From: Planctomycetota bacterium
GTDB taxonomy: Bacteria > Planctomycetota > UBA8742 > UBA2392
DNA: 64,000 nucleotides
Direction of reading: 5' to 3'
Assembly (NCBI GenBank): GCA_020849795.1
Contig: JADZFR010000038.1
Coordinates: forward strand, 1 to 64,000
A program made the position numbers and the translations under genes. Positions 58,568 to 64,000 of the stretch are shown piece after piece. A model generated the notes under the pieces. The model was not told the DNA's origin. It did not search any database and was given only the letters and a program-made list of their open reading frames with translations. Positions within the stretch are counted from its first letter, which is position 1, and the number at the start of each line of letters is the position of its first letter.

Positions 58568-59663
58568 TGCCCGCGTTGCGCTTACCGTCGCGCGCAAGTT
58601 CACGCCGCTCGCGCTCAGCAACCTGTTCAAGCGATTCGGCAGTGCCGCGGGCATTGTCGGCGCGCCCAAGGCGGAACTCTCAAGCGTACCCAAGGTGAAC
58701 CGTGAGGCACCAGGTGCACTTGTCGAGGTCATTCGCAAGGGCGATCACCTGCGCGAAATGGAAACGGCCGACAAGGCCGGCATCCGGCTGATCATGTTGG
58801 GCGAGCCCGAGTACCCCCAGTTGCTGGCGCGCATCGAAGACCCGCCGCCATTGCTGTACGCTCGCGGCACCCTGCACGCATACGACACGCTGGCCCTGGC
58901 AGTGGTCGGTGGGCGCAGCGCCAGCTACTACGGTACCGCGCAGGCTTCGCGCTTTGCCCGTGACTTTGCCACGCGCCGTGTGACCGTCATCAGCGGCCTT
59001 GCGCGCGGCATTGACACTGCCGCCCATCGTGCGGCGCTGGAAGCCGGTGGCCGCACCATCGCTGTGGTCGGCAGCGGCCTGCTGGACATTTATCCGCCTG
59101 AGAACGACAAGTTTGCGCTGCAGATTGCCGAGAGCGGCGCAGTGGTCAGCGAGTTTCCGCTCAACACCCCCGGCGTCGCGCGGAACTTTCCGCAGCGCAA
59201 CCGGCTGATCAGCGGCATGAGCCTGGGCGTGCTGGTGGTCGAGGCGACTCTGAAGTCGGGAAGTCTGATCACCGCGCGGCTGGCCGGCGAACAAGGCCGA
59301 GAGGTGTTTGCCCTGCCAGGCAAGGTAGACAGTGATCTCAGCGAAGGCCCGCACGCCCTGATTCGCGAGGGCGCGCACCTGGTCACAGAGCCCGCGCACG
59401 TCTACGACGAGCTTGAAATGCTGAAGACACTGCCACAGGAAGCCGCGCCGGCCAGCGCGTCGAAGAAGGGCCCACAGGGCCTCACGGGCACCGAAAGCGC
59501 CCTGTGGAACGTCCTGTTGCCAAGCGACGGCTTGACCCCGGACGAACTGGCGGGCAAGACAAACCTGCCCGTGGCGCAGGTCGCCGCAGGACTGCTAACG
59601 CTTGAAATGAAGCGCCTGGCGAAGCAGCTACCCGGTAAGCGCTTTGTGCGACTGGAACTCTGA
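58554..59663 (+). CDS. dprA: DNA-processing protein DprA
   Basis: 369 aa. N-terminal SAM-like helices (LARVALT-type region to residue 70), Rossmann core LAVVGGRSASYYGTAQASRF, VISGLARGIDTAAHRAALEA, IAVVGSGLLDIYPPENDKFA, NFPQRNRLISGMSLGVLVVE and GSLITARLAGEQGREVFALP, and a C-terminal winged-helix domain (ESALWNVLLPSDGLTPDELA). DprA binds incoming single-stranded DNA and loads RecA during natural transformation; the protein is also widespread in bacteria not known to be competent. Overlaps aroB and stands 45 bp before the methyltransferase gene. Confidence 0.94.
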   Translation: MNELDARVALTVARKFTPLALSNLFKRFGSAAGIVGAPKAELSSVPKVNREAPGALVEVIRKGDHLREMETADKAGIRLIMLGEPEYPQLLARIEDPPPLLYARGTLHAYDTLALAVVGGRSASYYGTAQASRFARDFATRRVTVISGLARGIDTAAHRAALEAGGRTIAVVGSGLLDIYPPENDKFALQIAESGAVVSEFPLNTPGVARNFPQRNRLISGMSLGVLVVEATLKSGSLITARLAGEQGREVFALPGKVDSDLSEGPHALIREGAHLVTEPAHVYDELEMLKTLPQEAAPASASKKGPQGLTGTESALWNVLLPSDGLTPDELAGKTNLPVAQVAAGLLTLEMKRLAKQLPGKRFVRLEL

Positions 59664-59708
59664 GTTGCCGGGCTACCGCGATTGAATTGACCTCATATAC
59701 TCCCGCCC

Positions 59709-61550
59709 ATGCAACCCTTGCTCGATGCCCTCAAGCAGCGCGTACTCGTCGGTGACGGTGCATATGGCACATTGTTGTCGGCACGGGGTTTATTGGCCGG
59801 CGGCGGCGTCGGGCCCGTCCTGAACCTCACCAAACCGGCCTTTGTGCAAGCCGCGCACCAGGAGTACCTGGACGCCGGTGCCGACGTCATTGAGACCAAC
59901 ACTTTTGCAGCTGACGCGCTGGCGCTGGCCGCTGCAGAAGTCACCGCCGGCAGCACGGATGTTTGCCGCGCTGGTGCAAGACTTGCGCGCGCCGCGGCCG
60001 GCAACAAGGCCTGGGTCCTGGGCTCGGTCGCGCCGCTGTTCCGCAGCAGCGTCAAGTTGAGCGAGGCCGACCGCACGCGGCTTTTTACAGAGCAGTTTGC
60101 AGGCCTCGTGGAAGGCGGCGTTGACGCAATCCTGTTAGAGACCTTCAGCGACCTCGACGAACTAGTGTTTGCCCTGCGCGCTGCCAAGCAAGCCGCGCCC
60201 GGCACGCCGGTGATCGCGCAGATGGCTTTCTCGCTGGCCGGGACAACCACCAGCGGTATTTCGCCCGAGCGCATGGTGAGAGACCTTACCGCACACGGGG
60301 CAGACGTGATCGGCGCCAACTGCGGTGGCGGCGAATCTGCCGCGCTGGAAGTTGCCAAACGTATCACTGAGAACACCGACCGGCCCGTCAGCATCTATCC
60401 TAACCGCGGGCTTGCCGACTTCGATGAACTCGGCCGCCCCGTATACATCGAAAGCCATGACTACTTTGCCCGCAGCGCGCGCCGCCTGGCCGACCTGGGT
60501 GTGAACCTGATCGGCGGTTGCTGCGGCACGACGCCCGACGACATTCGCAAACTCAAGGCGCTGCTGCAGGCGCGCAAGCCAAGCATCCGGCACGTGCGCG
60601 TGCCCGCCGAGCCCGTCAAGCGCGCGGCCACGGCGGCACCCGTGGCGATGCAGCCGACCCTCGAGCAGGACCTCAAAACCAGGCGCATCGTGATTGCAGA
60701 GGTCGACCCCCCGCGCGGCATAGACGCGTCCAAGGAAATCGAGGGTGCGCGGCAGATTGTGCAGGCGGGCGCCGACGGCATCACTATTGCCGACAACCCG
60801 CTGTCAATCATGCGCATGAGCAACCTCGCGTTTGCGACGCTGCTGATGCGCGAGATGACGTCGCGGATCGTGCTGCACATCGCATGCCGCGACCGCAGCC
60901 TGATCGGCACGCAAAGCCACATCCTCGGCGCCCATGCGCTGGGCGTGTCGAACATTCTGGCCGTCACCGGCGACCCCGTTGCGACGCAGGCATATCAAGG
61001 CTCCAGCGGCGTTTTTGACATGGCCAGCCACAAGCTGATTGAGCTGATCAGCCGCTTCAACCAAGGCGAGTTCGCCACCGGCGGACAGGAAGGCACGCGC
61101 ACGGGCTTCTTTGTTGGCGGCGCGTTCAATTGCGCCAGCCGCAAGCTCGAGAACGAGGTCAAACGTTTCCAGCGTAAGGTACAGGCGGGTGCGCGCTTTA
61201 TCATGACGCAGCCGGTGTTTGACCTGGGACGCGCGCGCGAGATCACGTCGGCCTGCCGCGAACTGAACGTGCCGCTGGTCCTGGGCGTGATGCCCCTCGT
61301 CAGTGAACGCAACGCCGAGTTTCTGCATCACGAAGTTCCTGGCATCGATGTGCCCGAGGCCGTGCGCAAACGCATGGCCGGCTTGAAGGGCGACAGGGGT
61401 CGCGCCGAAGGCATCGCGATCGCTAAAGAAATGATGCACGGCATCGCGCCTGACGTGCAGGGCTTCTACATGATTACGCCGATGAACCGGTTTGACATGA
61501 TCGCCGAGTTGACGAAGTACGCGCACTCGCTGTCCCCGGCAAACGCATGA
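59709..61550 (+). CDS. Bifunctional homocysteine S-methyltransferase / 5,10-methylenetetrahydrofolate reductase
   Basis: 613 aa of the YitJ type. Residues 1-285: homocysteine S-methyltransferase barrel with VLVGDGAYGTLLSARG at the start, IETNTFAADA, and zinc ligands Cys205 (GANCGGGE) and Cys271-Cys272 (GGCCGTTPDDIRKLK). Residues about 320-613: MTHFR with IVIAEVDPPRGIDASKEIEG, ITIADNPLSIMRMSNLAFA, HIACRDRSLIGTQSHILGAH and IMTQPVFDLGRAREI (FAD/folate site). The pair would make methyl-THF and use it, or another methyl donor, to methylate homocysteine to methionine. The linker (RVPAEPVKRAATAAPVAMQP) is Ala/Pro-rich. It overlaps plsY by 4 bp. Confidence 0.93.
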   Translation: MQPLLDALKQRVLVGDGAYGTLLSARGLLAGGGVGPVLNLTKPAFVQAAHQEYLDAGADVIETNTFAADALALAAAEVTAGSTDVCRAGARLARAAAGNKAWVLGSVAPLFRSSVKLSEADRTRLFTEQFAGLVEGGVDAILLETFSDLDELVFALRAAKQAAPGTPVIAQMAFSLAGTTTSGISPERMVRDLTAHGADVIGANCGGGESAALEVAKRITENTDRPVSIYPNRGLADFDELGRPVYIESHDYFARSARRLADLGVNLIGGCCGTTPDDIRKLKALLQARKPSIRHVRVPAEPVKRAATAAPVAMQPTLEQDLKTRRIVIAEVDPPRGIDASKEIEGARQIVQAGADGITIADNPLSIMRMSNLAFATLLMREMTSRIVLHIACRDRSLIGTQSHILGAHALGVSNILAVTGDPVATQAYQGSSGVFDMASHKLIELISRFNQGEFATGGQEGTRTGFFVGGAFNCASRKLENEVKRFQRKVQAGARFIMTQPVFDLGRAREITSACRELNVPLVLGVMPLVSERNAEFLHHEVPGIDVPEAVRKRMAGLKGDRGRAEGIAIAKEMMHGIAPDVQGFYMITPMNRFDMIAELTKYAHSLSPANA

Positions 61551-62203
61551 CGTGGGCTTGGATCATCGGGGCGCTCATCGTTGCCTACCTTGTGGGCAGC
61601 ATTCCCTTCGGCTTGATTTTCGGCTACCTGGTCAAGGGCGTCGACATCCGCCAGCACGGCAGTCGCAACATTGGCGCGACAAATGCCGCGCGCGTGATCG
61701 GATTCAAGTGGTTTCCACTGGTGCTGCTGCTTGATGCCCTCAAGGGCGCGGGGCCGTGCCTTGCGGGCCACTTCCTGGCTGCGACGGCCGGTGCCGACCT
61801 TGCACTGATCGCGGGCCTGGGTGCACTGCTCGGGCACTTCTACTCGTGCTACATCGGGTTCAAAGGCGGCAAGGGCGTGGCCACAGGCCTTGGCGTGGTG
61901 CTGGTGCTGACCATGATGCCGGACACCCACATCCCGCTTGCGGCGTTGTGTGCGCTGGGTGTGTTTGCGCTGGTTCTGGCCGTCACGCGGATAGTAAGTG
62001 CAGCCAGCATCGTCGCCGCGATCAGCATTCCTGCCTTCTACTTCGTGTGGCTGGGGCAGGCTGCATTGTCGGAGCCCTTGATGTGGCGTTTCCTGTTCCT
62101 GATCTTCGTCTGCCTGTTTGTCGTGGTAAAACATCGGGCGAACATGCGGCGCATGATGAGGGGCGAAGAGCCCCGCGTCGGGCGCAAACAGGAGACAGCG
62201 TGA
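61547..62203 (+). CDS. plsY: Acyl-phosphate:glycerol-3-phosphate acyltransferase
   Basis: 218 aa with five to six membrane helices. The three PlsY motifs are present: LVGSIPFGLIFGYLVKGVDI (motif 1), RQHGSRNIGATNAARVIGFK (motif 2, glycerol-3-phosphate site) and LLGHFYSCYIGFKGGKGVAT (motif 3). It acylates glycerol-3-phosphate with acyl-phosphate, the first step of phospholipid synthesis. plsY-gpsA in one operon is logical: GpsA makes the G3P that PlsY uses. The soluble PlsX partner is not in the window. Confidence 0.95.
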   Translation: MTWAWIIGALIVAYLVGSIPFGLIFGYLVKGVDIRQHGSRNIGATNAARVIGFKWFPLVLLLDALKGAGPCLAGHFLAATAGADLALIAGLGALLGHFYSCYIGFKGGKGVATGLGVVLVLTMMPDTHIPLAALCALGVFALVLAVTRIVSAASIVAAISIPAFYFVWLGQAALSEPLMWRFLFLIFVCLFVVVKHRANMRRMMRGEEPRVGRKQETA

Positions 62204-63186
62204 CCGCAAACGTCGCCATCATCGGGGCAGGAAGCTGGGGCACCGCGGTCGCCGTGCTGCTCGCGGGCGCCGGCAAGCGCGTGACGCTGTTCGCGCGACG
62301 GGCCGAACTGGCGGCCGAGCTTGCCCGTACCCGCGAGAACAAGTCGTTTCTACCGGGCGTGGCGTTGCCCCCGGGCGTTACGCCCACCGCCGACCTGCCC
62401 GCGTTTGCCGACTTTGACTGGTGTTTCTGCGCGGTGCCAACGCGCTATCTGCGCGAGCACGTTCGCGCGCTCGACGGCAAGTATCCCGTCGAGTTGCCGA
62501 TTGTCAGCCTGAGCAAGGGCATTGAGCAGGGCAGCTTGCAGTTCCCGACTGACATCTTGCGCGAGCTTACCCGCGCCGCGCATTGCCTGACGCTTTCCGG
62601 ACCCAGCCACGCCGAAGAAGTTGCGCGCGGGCTGCCCACTGTCGTCGTCAGCGCCGGCGATGAGACCCGCGCAGCAGCACTGGCCGAGTTGATGTCGACG
62701 CCCGCCTTTCGCGTCTATCACTCAAGGGACCTCAAGGGCGTCGAGCTGGCGGGCGCCGCCAAGAACGTCGTTGCCATAGCGGCCGGCATCATTGACGGCC
62801 TGGGCCTTGGCGACAATGCCAAAGCCGCCCTGCTCGCTCGCGGCCTGGCCGAGATCACTCGGCTGGGAATGTCGATCGGCGCCGAGGAACGCACGTTCAG
62901 CGGTTTGTCCGGCATTGGCGACTTATACGTGACGTGCGCATCGCGCCACGGCCGCAACCGCGCGTTTGGCGAACGCATCGGCAAAGGCGAGCAGCCGCAG
63001 GCAATTGTCGACAGCATGGAGATGGTCGTTGAGGGCTTTAACACGGCGGCTGCACTGCAAGCGCTGGCCCGGCGCCAGCGTGTGGAAATGCCGATCTGCG
63101 ACGAAGTCTGTAACGTGCTGTACGAAGGCGCGTCTCCCAAGGAAGCGGTAAAGCGCCTGATGACACGCACGCTGAAGGCCGAGTAG
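62200..63186 (+). CDS. gpsA: Glycerol-3-phosphate dehydrogenase [NAD(P)+]
   Basis: 328 aa from the GTG at 62200, which overlaps the plsY stop (GTGA) and has CAGGAGACAGC upstream. NAD(P) motif VAIIGAGSWGTAVAVLLAGA, then LSKGIEQGSLQFPTDILREL, the LTLSGPSHAEEVARGLPTVV motif, catalytic Lys in AGAAKNVVAIAAGIIDGLGL, and LSGIGDLYVTCASRHGRNR. It reduces DHAP to sn-glycerol-3-phosphate for phospholipids. The frame remains open upstream inside plsY, but homology begins at this GTG. It is the last gene of the plus-strand run; the transketolase gene is convergent. Confidence 0.95.
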   Translation: MTANVAIIGAGSWGTAVAVLLAGAGKRVTLFARRAELAAELARTRENKSFLPGVALPPGVTPTADLPAFADFDWCFCAVPTRYLREHVRALDGKYPVELPIVSLSKGIEQGSLQFPTDILRELTRAAHCLTLSGPSHAEEVARGLPTVVVSAGDETRAAALAELMSTPAFRVYHSRDLKGVELAGAAKNVVAIAAGIIDGLGLGDNAKAALLARGLAEITRLGMSIGAEERTFSGLSGIGDLYVTCASRHGRNRAFGERIGKGEQPQAIVDSMEMVVEGFNTAAALQALARRQRVEMPICDEVCNVLYEGASPKEAVKRLMTRTLKAE

Positions 63187-63197
63187 CCGTGGAGCTG

Positions 63198-64000
63198 CTA
63201 CCGCAGCGCCGACTTGGCCGCGCTGACGATACCGGCGGCGTCTACGCCGTACTTCTTCCATAGAAGTTCCGGGTCGCCACTTTCGCCGAATGTGTCCTGC
63301 GTGCCCACAAAGCGCATCGGCGTGGGCTTGATGCGCGCCAGCGCTTCTGCCACCGCGCCGCCCAAGCCGCCGATCACGTTGTGCTCTTCAGCTGTCACGA
63401 TCGCCCGGTGCGTTTCGGCCAATCGCTTGAGGGTGACTTCGTCCAGCGGCTTTACGGTAAAGTAATCGGCAACGGTTGCGCTGATGCCCTCTTTGGCAAG
63501 CAGCTCAACGGCTTCCATGGCGAATGCAACCTGCGGGCCGACGGCCAAAATTGCGACGTCTTTGCCCTCGCGCAGGATTTTGGCTTTGCCGATCTCGAAC
63601 TTCTCGCCGTCCTTGTAGGTGTCGCGAACCTTCGGCCGCCCCAGTCGCAGGTATACGGGGCCTTTGTGGGCGGCAACGCGCTTGGTCAGGTCGAATGCGG
63701 CGGCGTAGTCGGCGGGCACTACAACAGTCATGCCGGGGATCACGCGCATCAGGGCGATGTCTTCCAGCGACTGGTGCGACGCACCATCTTCGCCAACGCT
63801 CAAACCGCTGTGCGTGCAGGCGATCTTCACGTTCAAGCCGGAGTAGCCGATGGTGTTGCGCACGCTTTCCCAGGCGCGGCCCGTGCCGAACATGGCAAAG
63901 GTGGTGGCGAACGGAATCTTGCCCGCAGTGCTCATGCCGGCGGCGACGTCGACCATGTTGGCTTCAGCGATGCCCATCTGGAAAAAGCGCTTGGGGTACG
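63198..64000 (-). CDS. Transketolase C-terminal subunit (partial, 5' end beyond window)
   Basis: At least 267 aa. The coding frame runs through the right edge of the window: codons before the Met at 63977 read ...VPKRFFQ, the normal lead-in to MGIAEANMVDVAAGMSTAGK, so this Met is internal. Central (pyrimidine-binding) domain: FATTFAMFGTGRAWESVRNT, THSGLSVGEDGASHQSLEDI, MRVIPGMTVVVPADYAAAF. C-terminal transketolase domain: GKDVAILAVGPQVAFAMEAV, YFTVKPLDEVTLKRL and EEHNVIGGLGGAVAEAL. The size fits the split-type transketolase, whose N-terminal TPP-binding half would be the next gene off the window. A 1-deoxyxylulose-5-phosphate synthase fragment is less likely because motifs match transketolase. 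Confidence 0.9.
   Translation of the reverse strand, partial: YPKRFFQMGIAEANMVDVAAGMSTAGKIPFATTFAMFGTGRAWESVRNTIGYSGLNVKIACTHSGLSVGEDGASHQSLEDIALMRVIPGMTVVVPADYAAAFDLTKRVAAHKGPVYLRLGRPKVRDTYKDGEKFEIGKAKILREGKDVAILAVGPQVAFAMEAVELLAKEGISATVADYFTVKPLDEVTLKRLAETHRAIVTAEEHNVIGGLGGAVAEALARIKPTPMRFVGTQDTFGESGDPELLWKKYGVDAAGIVSAAKSALR

Noticed and set aside
61756-62199. N-terminal extension of gpsA in the same frame
   Set aside because: Overlaps plsY fully and has no similarity; the GTG at 62200 with a good ribosome-binding site fits the family start.
63975-63977. ATG at 63977 as the start of the transketolase gene
   Set aside because: The frame continues to the window edge with the conserved KRFFQ stretch before it.

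Overview
The window is a gene-dense stretch of a high-GC bacterial chromosome: about 55 protein genes, one tRNA, and no recognisable insertion sequence, prophage or CRISPR array. Lineage cannot be fixed from sequence alone. The mixture of features suggests Planctomycetota or a relative: giant secreted subtilisins with PKD-like repeats and a Cys-containing C-terminal anchor tail, a YxW-rich DUF6600-type lipoprotein, many secreted proteins with no obvious family, a SpoVR protein, an RND pump and c-type cytochromes. The envelope is Gram-negative in type, since lipoproteins and an RND transporter are present. Most genes sit in short operons with 1-4 bp stop/start overlaps.

Layout. 1-3 kb: an HNH-nuclease/hypothetical pair, then a lipoprotein with a 230-residue Lys/Glu helix. 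3-11 kb: dapA and two tandem secreted S8 proteases. 11-18 kb: SpoVR, a secreted thioredoxin/TPR-like protein, a lipoprotein, a ClC transporter with CBS domains, an MBL-fold hydrolase and a creatininase-family protein. 18-26 kb (minus strand): benzoate-CoA-ligase-type acyl-CoA synthetase, hotdog thioesterase, diheme cytochrome c, and three tandem secreted proteins of one novel family. 26-38 kb: ribosomal protein S1, CrcB, PHP phosphoesterase, FAD oxidoreductase, DUF486 protein, a serine-palmitoyltransferase-like enzyme, sucC, coaD, glutathione peroxidase, 3-methyladenine glycosylase, O-methyltransferase, an LRR protein, a TPR protein that looks like the severed tail of a STAND regulator, and tRNA-Val(UAC). 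38-43 kb: RND efflux adaptor and pump. 43-53 kb (minus strand): an almost complete histidine operon (hisZ-G-D-C-B-H-A-A'-F-IE) headed by an ABC ATPase and a lipoprotein cytochrome c. 53-57 kb: a four-gene cluster of unknown role (acidic protein with an L7/L12-like C-terminus, small protein, FHA protein, two-TM protein). 57-64 kb: aroB, dprA, a fused homocysteine methyltransferase/MTHFR, plsY, gpsA and a partial transketolase C-subunit.

The most unusual items are in the his operon. The last gene encodes HisI and HisE fused to an HD domain with the conserved residues of SpoT/MESH1-type (p)ppGpp hydrolases, which suggests a physical link between histidine synthesis and alarmone turnover. A second HisA-like barrel lies beside canonical hisA; it keeps the phosphate-binding loops but has changed catalytic positions. 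The FHA/L7-L12-like cluster at 53-57 kb and the three-paralogue secreted family at 21.6-25.7 kb are the best candidates for undescribed systems.
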